From Isoperla grammatica (Eukaryota; Arthropoda; Insecta; Plecoptera; Perlodidae): DNA of 64,000 nt. Position 1 is the stretch's first letter; the number at the start of each line of letters is the position of its first letter. The notes below the pieces were generated by a model that saw nothing but the letters and a program-made list of their open reading frames with translations, was not told where the DNA came from and did no database searches. Positions 39,464 through 46,043 of this stretch are shown here, piece after piece. Both the position numbers and the translations under genes were made by a program. Location: positions 23,966,186-24,030,185 of the forward strand of contig OX246738.1 in NCBI GenBank assembly GCA_945910005.1. The letters are read 5' to 3'.

Positions 39464-42123
39464 CATGAAATACGTTTACTATTATTATTGACTTTATTGT
39501 CATCATCACTTTTACTTTAACAGAGAAGTTGATTTCAAGACAAAAATATTCTTAAAAAATGCCTTGCCCATTTGTATAGTCAAGCTGAATGTAATTTATA
39601 AGTTAATTGAATATACTCTGAAGTACAAGACAGGGCACATCTTTTTAGATGTGCTGCCCTCAAGGTTTTTATTCACTCCCTGCCCAATGATATGAGCAGG
39701 CCAGAAAAAGAAGCTGTTTTATATTGGATAGTAAGACAAAAGAATGGCTGAAAAAGCCATCTTGGCACAAGAAGGAAAAAAAAAAGTTTTGAATATGGGT
39801 TTCGTTTAATAATAGATTTTACTTGAATATTTTATCCAAACTGATAAACTGGGTGTTTCTCCTTCGTAGGAAATAATGATGGATCATGCCCTACGCACAA
39901 TTTCGTACATAGCTGATATTGGAGACCTTGTGGTTCTAATGGCGCGGCGAAGGTTTGTTCCTCACGACGCAGATGAACCACCAAAGATTAACCGAACTCC
40001 GAAGATGATCTGTCACGTCTTTGAAAGTGAAGAGGTAATGCTTAGAATTAATACCTTCTTAACTCATTGGAATATTAAAACGAGTATGACTCGTGGCACT
40101 TTGAAAATCCGCAGGAATACAATCACGAGTCCTACTCGTGACACTTTTAGTTCATGTTTTTCACACTAGACAGCACTACTAGGCAGGTCTGTTATTACCG
40201 ACTTAAATCTTCCATATGTCGATAGCTTAGTTCGAAATCTTTTCACTAGATTGGGACACGGGTATCGTTTTAACAATTAAATGACTATGTTCGCGCGTCT
40301 GGCAGATGAAGGAAGCTTTCCGCTATGGCGTCCGTAAAGCGAAAGTTGTTTACGAAAGCGTGTGATATTGAAAACGAACTGTTTAATCTTAGTAGTGACG
40401 ACGAGGATATTTTCTCTGATGAAGAACTATGTTAGTGATTCTGCATCTTATGATAATGCAAGCGATTCGATCATGGAATCAGAAGACGAGGATTTTACAA
40501 ACGTAAATACCAGGATGATGACGCCTGTGCCTACCGCCTACTTATATTTCCAAAAGTAGAGGTCTATTTCTCATACGACTGTACGTAAAAAAAATAGTAT
40601 GGGCCTTGCCAGTATTTTTTTTTAACAAAACTATGGCTTCTTAACATGAAATAAAATTGTATACAATATTTTATCACTTTTGGTAATTATTTCAGGGGTG
40701 CCCAAATTACTATAAATATTCATAAAACTTTGACTTTGAACAGACTATACAACTATAAAATGTGCAAGTTGAAACTTCCAGAATGCAGAATTTGCTTTGC
40801 TTAGGTGTTTACATTGTATGCTGAAAGTTTTGTAGAGATTGCTTCATTAATGACTTCAATAAAAAATAAAACATTATTATTGGTGCTGAAAAACAAAACA
40901 TGGAAATTAAATAGTATTTCAGGGGTGGTATTTTTGCAGAATAATGGTATTCCAATGGGTTAATGTTAACCAATTCAGACAGCTTTAATTGTTTCTTCTG
41001 ATAATAGAATTAAATAGAATAATAGTAGGAATAATAGGCCTATAAAGTAATAGAAATTTTCCTCCCGCATCTATTTTATGCACTATACAAATTTATTGGA
41101 TATTATAAATTTGAATTTGTCTATAGGTAAGGTTGTTATGAATTTTTTTTAAATTTTATTGTATTACTGCGACTTTGGATTTCGCTCTCTTCTGTTCTTA
41201 AATACCTACTTCAGTTATGAATTTTCACTAACAACCATTTCAGCCAAGTGATATGTACACAACTTTTATTTTTGTTTTAACATAAAAAATTACTTAAATA
41301 TTTTATGTATGTAGAGATGAAGTTATCGATAATCTAGAAACAAGTTATCACCCCAAAATTACATACCGATATGGTATCATTAAGTTTGTATCTTGATATT
41401 GATGTGTATACAATATGTATAGGCCTATTATCAGAATAAAACTTAATATGTGGTGTTTCATTTTATATGATTGAATTTGTGTTTAGTTTAGGCCATTTTT
41501 CCTTGAAACCAGTTTCTGTTCGTCTATCTCAGGCCCAGTTCATAGCGCAGTCAATTGGCCAAGCATTTCAAGTAGCTTACATGGAGTTTCTCAAGGCAAA
41601 TGGAATTGAAGACCACAGTTTTGTGAAGGAAATGGATTACCAGGAGGTTCTTAACTCGCAAGAGATCTTTGGAGATGAGCTGCAAATGTTTGCAAAGAAG
41701 GAAATGCAGAAGGAGGTAAGTCCATAGTTTTCCATTGTCATTCATAAGGAGTTCTTGAAATTAGAATTGTTTGAAAATGTTATTATTGTTTTGTTCTGTA
41801 AAGCCATTAATATTGATGGGCATTTTGCACCTTGTCATACAATCCATGTCCATCATTTTAGGTGGTTGTACCCAAAGCAAAGGGAGAAATTCTGGGGGTG
41901 GTGATTGTAGAGTCTGGTTGGGGCTCAATGTTACCAACTGTAGTCATTGCCAACCTAGCGCCAGTGGGTGCCGCAGCCAGGTGTGGCCAACTGAACATTG
42001 GGGATCAAATCATCGCGATCAACGGAGTGAGCCTGGTTGGTCTGCCGCTCTCAACATGTCAAAACTATATAAAGGTTGGTTAAAGATAAATTCATCATTT
42101 TATATTTATAACTTGCACAATGT

Positions 42124-42158
<35 letters not shown>

Positions 42159-44264
42159 TATAACCTTCCTTAAAACACTCATGTGCACGTCACAGGAACA
42201 TGCGAGTATGCGAAGTTGTCATTTAGGATTAAAATAATACATATATACACACACACACTTACAAACACATATACACACAGTATAGTACAAAAGTAGTATA
42301 AGTACAAGAGTCAAACTTCCACGAGTCATTACCACATTACATATAACAAGCCATACACTATACTAATAACTAATAACTATATTTCAATTACGTACTACAG
42401 TACATTAGAAGTAGTTGAAATGTCATGACAGAAATTCAGTGACAGAATAGAAACAGTGATCCATTAAGAAACCTTTTACTTGATTCTTAAATAAAGTAAT
42501 TACTAGATTAAAATATAATGTTATTAGAGCTCATACGTGAAAACCCTGTTATTTTGTATAATTTTATTCTAACATCATTTAGTTGGTTGGGCAAAGGGAT
42601 GTTTCTACCAGTAGTCTAGGCATCACGGAATCAGCACCAGCCTGCCAAGCTCCCAAAGTTAGAGAATTCCAGAACACTACACAAGTGTAGCCGGTCATAC
42701 TGAAGGTTATCTCGATACTTTGTTTTAGAACACTAAGAATCAAACGGTGGTGAAACTGACGGTGGTTCCGTGCGCACCGGTTGTGGAGGTGAAGATAAAG
42801 CGACCAGACACCAAGTATCAGCTGGGGTTTAGCGTGCAAAATGGAGTGGTGAGTAGGCTACTACATATTTAGATGTGATTAGTAACACTTGTCATAGGAT
42901 TTGTTTACTCTGTATCTGCACAATCAATACTCTTTTTTGATATTCGACGTTTCCAATAAAATTCTGAAATTCAATAATATAAATATTAAATAAACATATG
43001 ATCAAATTCCTTTTTTTTAAAGTTCAATGTGCCTTAAATCATATTTCCCGCACTGGTATTGCAAGCCCCTGCCCTCTGCCTGTCAACACGTGTCTTGTCG
43101 GCATGTAGTACAAATGAAAACACGTACAATGTACTGCTCGCTAATGTGTAAGTTAAAGCGTGCTTAGTTAAAGATTGTGGTTTTGTTTTAGATCTGCAGC
43201 CTGCTGCGAGGAGGTATTGCCGAAAGAGGAGGCGTCCGAGTGGGACATCGGATCATCGAAATCAACAATCAGAGCGTTGTGGCTGTCCCGCATGAGAAGA
43301 TTGTGAATCTCCTGGCAACGTCTGTAGGAGAGGTATGTACAGCCACTGACGTTTATAAATTGAGGGTAGGACATAAACCTCATTTACCCATACATTTATT
43401 TATTTAATGTCTATCCTATTCAATTCACTTACTAGGCATGTTCACTTTCAGTATGTTTTTTGTGTATAGTTTGTATCTAGAGATGTAATTTAGCAACAAT
43501 GGCATGAAAGGATTAAAGCTCAAGAGAAGCTCAAGCGATAAACGACCACAACCCAAAATTGACAAATTTATGTAGCTTTACTACAATATACAGTACAGTA
43601 TTTTTTTATTAAGAAAATGTAGCCTTCCGGAACTGGTTTTTTGAGATAACTCGCTAACTCGCTTCAAAGTTCTTGATTTTTGTGATTTTTAACATTGGAG
43701 CTACATGAACTCACACACTTCGCACGCTGAACTTATCTTAAAATACATTTCCCACAATAGTGTTCACAAAAAACTAGTATTGCATTTGAAACTAAAAATA
43801 AATATAAAACATATCCCATAGTTAAAAAACAAAGGCAAAATAGTGATTTTTATCATTAAATAAAAAAATATTGCTGAACTCATTTTTTAGAACTTATGCT
43901 AAAACAAAATTGTATAGCTTACTCATACTTTTATATATGCCAAAACATATTGTTGGGAATAAAATAATTTTAAAGGTCAATAATAACAAACACTTGAAGT
44001 TTTAAGAATTAAACGATCGATGTTTTTAGAGCGGGTAAAGGATATCCCTTTCAAGAGCTACCTTAAACTGGCACTAGTGACCTTGATGCGGTATTCTTTG
44101 TACATATACATACACCTACAACCCTTTTTTCTTATATTATTTCAACATATTTGCATGGTGTTACCATAATATAATCTTAACTTTTGTTTCAGATTCTCAT
44201 GAAGACGATGCCCACCTCAATGTTTCGCTTACTTACGGGTCAAGAGACGCCAGTATATATTTAA
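4985..44264 (+). CDS. APBA (Mint/X11): Mint/X11/LIN-10 family adaptor protein (APBA homologue), 22 coding exons
   Basis: Cytoplasmic scaffold of the Mint/X11 family, known to bind Munc18, APP-type NPxY tails and, through PDZ domains, membrane proteins at synapses and in Golgi sorting. Exons: 4985-5160, 6811-7022, 7881-8118, 9814-9962, 11090-11262, 11344-11565, 11740-11887, 13467-13666, 15660-15894, 17008-17175, 17267-17500, 17868-17950, 18284-18529, 20803-20845, 26511-26653, 39222-39308, 39870-40034, 41533-41715, 41862-42074, 42729-42848, 43192-43332, 44193-44264. They sum to 3651 nt (1216 residues) with every junction in phase. Layout: acidic/low-complexity N-terminus (1-580), Munc18-interaction-like region (about 585-746), Ser/Thr-rich linker (747-842), PTB (about 843-1035), PDZ1 (about 1036-1125), PDZ2 (about 1126-1200), tail ending PVYI. 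The ATG at 4985 directly follows an in-frame TGA, which supports it as start. It is longer than the roughly 750-840 residues of vertebrate Mints. Non-coding first exons and the promoter were not located. Domain identity is strong; the N-terminal exon set is an inference from phase and composition. Confidence 0.9.
5161..6810 (+). other. Mint intron 1
   Basis: AT-rich intron with two (AAT)n microsatellites (about 5649-5690 and 5790-5847). No further gene or recognisable element. Confidence 0.7.
6811..7022 (+). CDS. APBA (Mint/X11): Mint coding exon 2, acidic region
   Basis: Acceptor after TTCAAATCAG, donor AAAG|GTATGT. Encodes residues 59-129, including a run of Glu/Asp around [18 protein letters not shown] and the patch [18 protein letters not shown]. 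Such an acidic, probably disordered stretch is usual in Mint N-termini. Phase 2 in, phase 1 out. Confidence 0.75.
7077..7566. mobile_element. 490-bp MITE with GCTTACGCCAAC ends
   Basis: GCTTACGCCAAC at 7077-7088 is inverted at 7555-7566. Interior GGATCCAGTT-type motifs are shared with a diverged copy at about 47470-47970. Superfamily not assigned; no clear target duplication. Confidence 0.65.
7881..8118 (+). CDS. APBA (Mint/X11): Mint coding exon 3
   Basis: Acceptor TCAATTCTAG, donor TCAAG|GTAAGT. Residues 130-208; contains the run [19 protein letters not shown] followed by a Ser/Arg/Lys-rich segment. No family domain visible; supported by good splice sites and perfect phase fit with exons 2 and 4. 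Confidence 0.7.
8602..8886. mobile_element. 285-bp MITE with TA duplication
   Basis: Ends CAGTGGAGTTCCGCGG and (inverted) CCGCGGAACTCTACTG, with the inverted match extending to about 28 bp, flanked by TA on both sides. Tc1/mariner-type target site; no coding capacity. Confidence 0.65.
9178..9728. mobile_element. hAT-like element (TAGGGATGAC ends)
   Basis: Perfect 8-bp duplication ATCCTTAC at 9170-9177 and 9729-9736. Ends TAGGGATGACATCGGGTA and the inverted counterpart. GGGTACCCGG repeats occur inside both ends. A lone right end of a related copy is near 16670-16746. Confidence 0.85.
9814..9962 (+). CDS. APBA (Mint/X11): Mint coding exon 4
   Basis: Acceptor TTTGTGTAG, donor CAACTG|GTAAGG. 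Residues 209-258, opening [18 protein letters not shown]. Low-complexity linker, no domain. It lies about 80 bp downstream of a hAT element (9178-9728). Confidence 0.7.
9963..11089 (+). other. Mint intron 4
   Basis: No gene or recognisable mobile element; AT-rich with several TAGGCCTA-type octamers. Confidence 0.6.
11090..11262 (+). CDS. APBA (Mint/X11): Mint coding exon 5
   Basis: Acceptor TTTGCCCGCAG, donor TTCAAG|GTAGGA. Residues 259-316, with [20 protein letters not shown] and a Ser/Pro-rich end. More GC-rich than the flanking introns, as expected for coding sequence. Ends in phase 0 and is followed only 81 bp later by exon 6. Confidence 0.8.
11344..11565 (+). CDS. APBA (Mint/X11): Mint coding exon 6
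   Basis: Acceptor TTGGTTACAG, donor CCACAG|GTAACA, phase 0 at both ends. Residues 317-390; Pro-rich end [10 protein letters not shown]. Being 222 nt and symmetric in phase, it could be skipped without a frameshift. Confidence 0.8.
11740..11887 (+). CDS. APBA (Mint/X11): Mint coding exon 7 with [12 protein letters not shown] motif
   Basis: Acceptor TTGTGTTCCAG, donor GAAGAAG|GTGAGA. Residues 391-439. Contains [19 protein letters not shown], a compact helical-looking segment that stands out from the disordered sequence around it and looks like a conserved short binding motif. I cannot name its partner. Confidence 0.85.
12006..12717. mobile_element. Non-autonomous DNA element with TATAGGGAACCAAAG ends
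   Basis: TATAGGGAACCAAAG at 12006-12020 is inverted at about 12703-12717. About 710 bp, no coding capacity. TATA at both edges may be part of the target site. Confidence 0.6.
12872..13370 (-). mobile_element. 5'-truncated LINE 3' end (RNase-H-bearing family)
   Basis: On the minus strand an open frame (down to 12911) begins with the end of an RNase H domain ([12 protein letters not shown]) and continues [40 protein letters not shown] and a CKLC-type finger with HLFRCAAL. These are typical of the C-terminus of LINEs of the I/Ingi group. A ~30-bp 3' tail and an A tract (T tract at 12872-12886) end it. Confidence 0.8.
13467..13666 (+). CDS. APBA (Mint/X11): Mint coding exon 8
   Basis: Acceptor TAATTTTCCAG, donor CTACAG|GTAAAC. 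Residues 440-506, including [19 protein letters not shown] and an acidic end. A 5'-truncated LINE in opposite orientation ends about 100 bp upstream in intron 7. Confidence 0.85.
13956..14541. mobile_element. Inverted-repeat element with inserted LINE tail
   Basis: AAGCTGCC...CTGTAGAGC...TTGGGAGCGAC at 13956 onward is inverted at 14500-14541. Inside, a LINE 3' end lies at 14107-14226. No coding capacity. Confidence 0.55.
14107..14226 (+). mobile_element. LINE 3' end fragment (copy 2)
   Basis: About 120 bp matching the last codons and 3' tail of the LINE at 12872-13370 (…[20 protein letters not shown], stop, tail, A tract). Opposite orientation to that copy. Confidence 0.8.
14551..14697. mobile_element. 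147-bp MITE (GGTTGGAATTCATAGTCGGC ends), copy 1
   Basis: Perfect terminal inverted repeats of about 37 bp; nearly the whole element is a hairpin. A second copy lacking its right terminus is at 28870-28995. Confidence 0.85.
14998..15320. repeat. Diverged intronic duplicate, left copy
   Basis: Shares an ordered set of matching blocks with 15988-16310 (CTACCACCAT, CACAGCCTT, TTTTTATTTTCA, GGCAGCAATA-like, AAAATTAA, AAAATGGC..AATCTCACATT, AACTTCTTGAC). The pair flanks Mint exon 9. Confidence 0.65.
15660..15894 (+). CDS. APBA (Mint/X11): Mint coding exon 9
   Basis: Acceptor TTCTTCTGCAG, donor CCACAG|GTGAGT. Residues 507-584, with [20 protein letters not shown] and [18 protein letters not shown]; acidic and Ser-rich, strongly coding-like. 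It is flanked on both sides by diverged copies of one ~320-bp intronic segment. Confidence 0.9.
15988..16310. repeat. Diverged intronic duplicate, right copy
   Basis: Partner of 14998-15320, in the same orientation on the other side of Mint exon 9. Confidence 0.65.
16619..16642. repeat. Poly-G tract
   Basis: A run of about two dozen G, adjacent to a solo hAT-type right end (about 16670-16746, ending CATCCCTA). Confidence 0.9.
17008..17175 (+). CDS. APBA (Mint/X11): Mint coding exon 10
   Basis: Acceptor TTATGTTATAG fits the required phase 1 entry; donor CTCTTG|GTATGT. Residues 585-640, opening [20 protein letters not shown] and containing [13 protein letters not shown]. This begins the region preceding the Munc18-interaction segment. 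Confidence 0.85.
17267..17500 (+). CDS. APBA (Mint/X11): Mint coding exon 11, Munc18-interaction-like region
   Basis: Acceptor GCGATTACAG, donor GAAGATG|GTGAGT. Residues 641-718. A Pro-rich start is followed by [20 protein letters not shown] and a later SPVWIPRR, the pattern of the family's conserved segment upstream of the PTB domain. Confidence 0.9.
17868..17950 (+). CDS. APBA (Mint/X11): Mint coding exon 12 ([10 protein letters not shown] motif)
   Basis: Acceptor TTTTGTGCCAG, donor AAATTG|GTAAGC. Residues 719-746. Encodes [18 protein letters not shown], a signature of Mint proteins between the Munc18-binding region and the PTB domain. Confidence 0.9.
18284..18529 (+). CDS. APBA (Mint/X11): Mint coding exon 13, Ser/Thr/Pro-rich linker
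   Basis: Acceptor CTTTCCTCCTTAG, donor AAGAAG|GTGCGG, phase 0 at both ends. Residues 747-828, beginning [13 protein letters not shown] and continuing as a Thr/Ser/Val-rich linker. Noticeably GC-rich. The phase 0 end matters for the alternative PTB exon (see findings). Confidence 0.85.
18530..20802 (+). other. Mint intron 13
   Basis: Contains a short (GGT)n tract (about 19714-19733) and, near 19160-19200, a fragment (GGAGGTTGCTTAGCAGTGCT) that recurs diverged at about 46117. Otherwise no recognisable feature. Confidence 0.6.
20803..20845 (+). CDS. APBA (Mint/X11): Mint coding exon 14, small Lys-rich exon
   Basis: 43 nt between TTTCTCTTTCAG and GAAG|GTAAGT. Encodes [14 protein letters not shown], a short basic bridge into the PTB domain. 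Enters in phase 0 and leaves in phase 1, so it supplies the G of the Val codon that opens exon 15. Confidence 0.8.
22407..22640. repeat. Direct duplication of a ~95-bp unit
   Basis: GAACATGTAGGTTCAGCATT through TTAGGATGTTTGC is repeated with small changes about 140 bp later. The second copy has an extra ATGATCA. Confidence 0.8.
23638..24160. repeat. (ACAT)n microsatellite, about 520 bp
   Basis: Long tetranucleotide array interrupted by AGCCTACAT and CACACACAT blocks. The long open frames in several phases here are artefacts of the repeat period. Confidence 0.95.
24506..24552. repeat. (ACTG)n microsatellite
   Basis: About eleven tandem ACTG units followed by ACAGACA. Confidence 0.95.
26511..26653 (+). 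CDS. APBA (Mint/X11): Mint coding exon 15, first part of the PTB domain
   Basis: Acceptor CAATGTTTCAG, donor ATCAAG|GTCAGT. Residues 843-890, with [17 protein letters not shown] and [12 protein letters not shown]. The YLGSTQL and RMMQA-EAVSRIK strings are characteristic of the X11 PTB domain. It ends in phase 0 and joins directly to APEGETQ of exon 16. Confidence 0.95.
27171..27956. mobile_element. hAT-like element (CAGGGTTGCC ends)
   Basis: Perfect 8-bp duplication TCTTAAGG at 27163-27170 and 27957-27964. Ends CAGGGTTGCC / GGCAACCCTG. A 158-codon minus-strand frame spans the left part but shows no transposase motifs. Confidence 0.85.
28138..28314. mobile_element. MITE with CAGTAAAACTTCTTTATAA ends
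   Basis: CAGTAAAACTTCTTTATAATG is inverted with mismatches at the right (TTTATACAAATG...GAAGTTTCACTG-type). About 175 bp; ends resemble pogo/Tigger-derived MITEs. Confidence 0.6.
28870..28995. mobile_element. 147-bp MITE family, copy 2 (3'-truncated)
   Basis: Matches 14551-14697 almost base for base until GCCCCTAGGTGTAG, where the last ~25 bp are missing. Confidence 0.85.
29290..29635. repeat. Dispersed repeat with CTGCTAGTCGTAAGAG units and (AATC)n tail
   Basis: CTGCTAGTCGTAAGAGGCGA and its neighbour AAAAGGAGACCC occur twice in tandem, followed by a body shared with 61985-62170 and an ATTAATCAATCAATC tail. The tail suggests a retroposed SINE/LINE end. Confidence 0.65.
30000..31970 (+). other. 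Part of Mint intron 15
   Basis: No convincing gene. A phase-0, 99-nt open segment at 31616-31714 with GT-AG borders is listed as a weak finding. A (TG)n tract is near 30937. Confidence 0.5.
31974..32241. mobile_element. PIF/Harbinger-like MITE (TTA duplication)
   Basis: TIR AGGTCGGTTTACA / TGTAAACCGACCT, flanked by TTA at 31971-31973 and 32242-32244. Internal AAATCTTAAAT repeats make the body hairpin-rich. 268 bp, no coding capacity. Confidence 0.7.
32245..34889 (+). other. Part of Mint intron 15
   Basis: Very AT-rich; poly-T tracts near 34010 and 34070. No gene or recognisable element. Confidence 0.55.
34890..35120 (+). CDS. APBA (Mint/X11): Candidate alternative PTB exon (15b)
   Basis: An open, GC-rich segment in an AT-rich intron encodes [20 protein letters not shown] and then [19 protein letters not shown] and [10 protein letters not shown], followed by the donor GTCATT. 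It aligns with exon 15 (FRAHYLGST...EEAVSRIK) and ends at the same residue and phase, so it can join exon 16. Compared with exon 15 it has a long Arg/Lys insert after the LGS turn. Possible acceptors: 34889 (GGCAG, phase 0), 34896 (GTCAG) or 34902 (GACAG), both phase 1. It could be a mutually exclusive exon, the start of an isoform with another promoter, or a decayed duplicate; the intact frame and base composition argue against decay. Start uncertain. Confidence 0.65.
35146..35398. mobile_element. hAT-like MITE (TAGGGATGCA ends)
   Basis: Ends TAGGGATGCACATCGATA and the inverted TATGCATCCCTA. Begins 26 bp after the donor of candidate exon 15b. Flanking 8-mers (CTTGTTAC, GTTCATAC) do not match, so an exact insertion footprint is not visible. 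Confidence 0.65.
35656..35772. repeat. Small hairpin MITE
   Basis: TGGCCTTTTTCAATGG...GGACTGCACTGAGTGC is inverted about 60 bp later (GCACTCAGTGCAGCCCATTG, GAACGCCAT). No coding capacity. Confidence 0.6.
37985..38418. mobile_element. hAT-like element (TAGGGCTGCC ends, TATCGATATCG-rich)
   Basis: Perfect 8-bp duplication CTTAATTG at 37977-37984 and 38419-38426. Ends TAGGGCTGCCCAACGATA / TATCGTTGGGCAGCCCTA, then runs of ATCGATATCG at both ends. Confidence 0.9.
38969..39045. repeat. (AATG)n/(GTAT)n microsatellite
   Basis: Six GAAT units followed by GTAT units, in intron 15 just upstream of exon 16. Confidence 0.9.
39222..39308 (+). CDS. APBA (Mint/X11): Mint coding exon 16, PTB domain
   Basis: Acceptor GTCATGTAG, donor CTCAAG|GTGCGT. 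Residues 891-919: [20 protein letters not shown] and IMVLNTDLK, typical X11 PTB strands. Phase 0 on both sides. Vertebrate Mints have a short basic insert before APEGE that is absent here. Confidence 0.95.
39435..39463. repeat. Poly-A tract
   Basis: A run of 29 A in intron 16; its source is unclear. Confidence 0.9.
39627..39786 (+). mobile_element. LINE 3' end fragment (copy 3)
   Basis: About 160 bp matching the final codons, stop, short tail and A tract of the LINE at 12872-13370. Lies in Mint intron 16, ending 83 bp before exon 17. Confidence 0.85.
39870..40034 (+). CDS. APBA (Mint/X11): Mint coding exon 17, PTB domain
   Basis: Acceptor CCTTCGTAG, donor GAAGAG|GTAATG. Residues 920-974, with [20 protein letters not shown] and [12 protein letters not shown], the core of the X11 PTB fold. 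A piggyBac remnant starts only 28 bp after its donor. Confidence 0.95.
40063..40959 (+). mobile_element. piggyBac-like remnant
   Basis: TTAA at 40059-40062 and 40960-40963. Ends CTCATTGGAATA / TATTCCAATGGG. Inside, ATG at 40326-40328 starts [20 protein letters not shown] followed by acidic [13 protein letters not shown] and a stop; another frame continues [20 protein letters not shown]. This acidic start resembles piggyBac transposase N-termini. The catalytic region is absent. Confidence 0.75.
41533..41715 (+). CDS. APBA (Mint/X11): Mint coding exon 18, C-terminal PTB helix
   Basis: Acceptor TCTATCTCAG, donor AAGGAG|GTAAGT. Residues 975-1035, with [20 protein letters not shown], the long C-terminal PTB helix, and the following linker helix ([18 protein letters not shown]) that in the family regulates access to the peptide groove. 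Confidence 0.95.
41862..42074 (+). CDS. APBA (Mint/X11): Mint coding exon 19, PDZ1
   Basis: Acceptor CATCATTTTAG, donor ATAAAG|GTTGGT. Residues 1036-1106: [19 protein letters not shown] carries the carboxylate-binding loop [12 protein letters not shown], and [20 protein letters not shown] is the usual PDZ strand-helix core. Confidence 0.95.
42123..42159. repeat. (TTTA)n microsatellite
   Basis: About nine TTTA units in Mint intron 19. Confidence 0.95.
42729..42848 (+). CDS. APBA (Mint/X11): Mint coding exon 20, PDZ1 end and PDZ2 start
   Basis: Acceptor TTGTTTTAG, donor GGAGTG|GTGAGT. Residues 1107-1146: [18 protein letters not shown] closes PDZ1; [11 protein letters not shown] supplies the PDZ2 binding loop (LGFSV). 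The two PDZ domains are almost directly joined, as in all Mints. Confidence 0.95.
43192..43332 (+). CDS. APBA (Mint/X11): Mint coding exon 21, PDZ2
   Basis: Acceptor GTTTTGTTTTAG, donor GGAGAG|GTATGT. Residues 1147-1193: [20 protein letters not shown] and [19 protein letters not shown], nearly the family consensus for PDZ2. Confidence 0.95.
43333..44192 (+). other. Mint intron 21
   Basis: AT-rich, no gene or recognised element. Confidence 0.6.
44193..44264 (+). CDS. APBA (Mint/X11): Mint coding exon 22, C-terminal tail with stop
   Basis: Acceptor TTTTGTTTCAG. Residues 1194-1216: [20 protein letters not shown] and a final Ile, then TAA at 44262-44264. In studied Mints this conserved PVYI tail folds back on PDZ1 and regulates ligand binding. 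Confidence 0.95.
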   Translation: MLMKTMPTSMFRLLTGQETPVYI

Positions 44265-44867
44265 AAATATTCTCGTGTGATTTGAAAACGTTTCAATTCC
44301 CATGCCAAAGACAGTGTCACGGAGACAAAAACACTAGGGAGTGCCTGGCAAAGAGCCTATCCTTCAAGTGCTATCTAGTCATTCTGTTCCCTTAAAAAGT
44401 ACAAGTGATTGTGATCGCAGTAAATAGTATTTCCACTTTTCATTCCCTTTCTCTAGTACCTATAATCACCGGTACGACTCGGCATCTAGTTATTTTTACT
44501 ATACATATTATATAGTAATGCAAATGGCTGAAGTTCATCTGCATGCATCGTGCATAAAGGACGGTTAGTTTTAATATCGACATATTATACCAAAATGTAA
44601 GCTTCATCAATGTGCTAGTGATAGTTAGTCTTCGTTTCCTTCCTGCCTCGTCGTAGTTATACTCAAACTAGAAAACTTTACTTTTGAATGACCTCTTTTC
44701 AAAGAGAGCTTTAGTTTAAAATGTGCATATCTGTAAGACTGGTGACAAAGAGTGCAATAGTCCTCAAGCTAGGTTTAGGCCTACCTTCCAAGCCTTGGAC
44801 CCCACGTTAATTTTTACTCATGTATAATAGTGGTCATTGAAAGTGTCCACTACACCAATAAAATAAA
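44265..44867 (+). other. Probable Mint 3' UTR with poly(A) signals
   Basis: Non-coding sequence after the Mint stop. Two overlapping AATAAA hexamers at 44857-44867 are the first convincing polyadenylation signals. The cleavage site was not determined, and later AATAAA-like strings near 45329 could extend the UTR. Confidence 0.5.
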
Positions 44868-45960
44868 CAATTGCTCGTACTCTCAACTACAAAAATGTGG
44901 CAAACACAATGCTAACCAGTTCCATCTATAATAATTGCCTAATTCCATGTTCGAAGATTTCCGAGTTCCATTAACAGCTTCATTGACAATTTTCTTGTCC
45001 AGATCTTTACCACTAACCACAAGCGTATTCCTATCACCACCGTCACTTAAACCTGATTATTAGCACACATTCCAGCAAGCACCATAGGGGACTGTGTGAT
45101 CATATTCTACAAGAAGAGCAAGATTTGATTTGGGCAATCTCATTGTGTCTTAAAAGTTGAAGGTAATCTCTTCCAACTACACACACAAAAGTATCTAACT
45201 ATACAAGTTATGTTAAGGTAATAACTAATAAATCATCTTGTATTTGTGAGAGCCAGTGGTGGATTTATCAGTAGACCAGCCCATTGACTGACAAAGCTTT
45301 ACGTTAGATATGTATATATACTACAAGTAAATAAATTGCTGTTTTTAATGTCTATTGCTTCAGTTTCCTACCAAACTTCCTGGCAACTGCATATCAGAGA
45401 GGCATATAATAAACAGAACAGGAACCTCTTTGGTAATACATAGTAGGTACATCTATGTATTCTTATTCTATATAACGTCACGTCCCCACATGATGACTGC
45501 GGTGACCGCTGCTCACGACTGCTCAATGGAGAAAGAGTCGAGGGCTGCTGTTGTCACTTAATTGTAGGACAGGATTGAGGCTCGGCTTGGGCGCCACGTT
45601 ATTCTATGAAAACGCGTTTTCTAGGTAGGGAAGAATAAACAAGATCCCGGAAGATGATGACCCAGAGACGTTAATTGATCAGAGTATGTTTATTATGAGC
45701 TGTACAGATCTACAAATCGCCCAAATACATGGCATGTGAGCAAGGTTATGGGGATGGTTGTTATTACACTTTAATGGTGTAATACAGTATTATCGCCCAA
45801 ATATCACAAGGCACAGTTACCACAAAACTTGAAGTATCTACCAGCTAGGGGAAAAGGGATAGCCAAAATAAAATATAAATAAATTATAATAGCCATAATA
45901 TGGCAACTTATACACATGAGAGCGCAATGTAACGTTTGATAGTATAAAAAAGGCCTACAA
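44868..45960. other. Intergenic region downstream of Mint
   Basis: No gene recognised. A GC-richer block at about 45480-45700 with no repeat structure that I could see. Confidence 0.5.
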
Positions 45961-45972
45961 ACTTGCAGTGTG

Positions 45973-46043
45973 TGGCTCATTGGTCTAGTGGGTATAATCC
46001 TGCTTCCATGTAGAAGGTCCAGGGTTCGATTCCTGAATCAGGG
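45973..46043 (+). pseudogene. tRNA-Pro-like Pol III unit, probably a pseudogene
   Basis: A-box TGGTCTAGTGGG and a perfect B-box GGTTCGATTCC are correctly spaced, and TTTTTT follows directly (46044-46049). The 5' part resembles tRNA-Pro. But the acceptor stem (GGCTCAT against ATCAGGG) and T stem have several mispairs, the anticodon loop reads TCCATGT with no U33, so a functional tRNA is unlikely. It may be the head of a SINE, though no tail is seen. Confidence 0.6.

Noticed and set aside
45480..45760. Possible LTR
   Set aside because: No second copy, no TG...CA ends and no primer-binding site seen.
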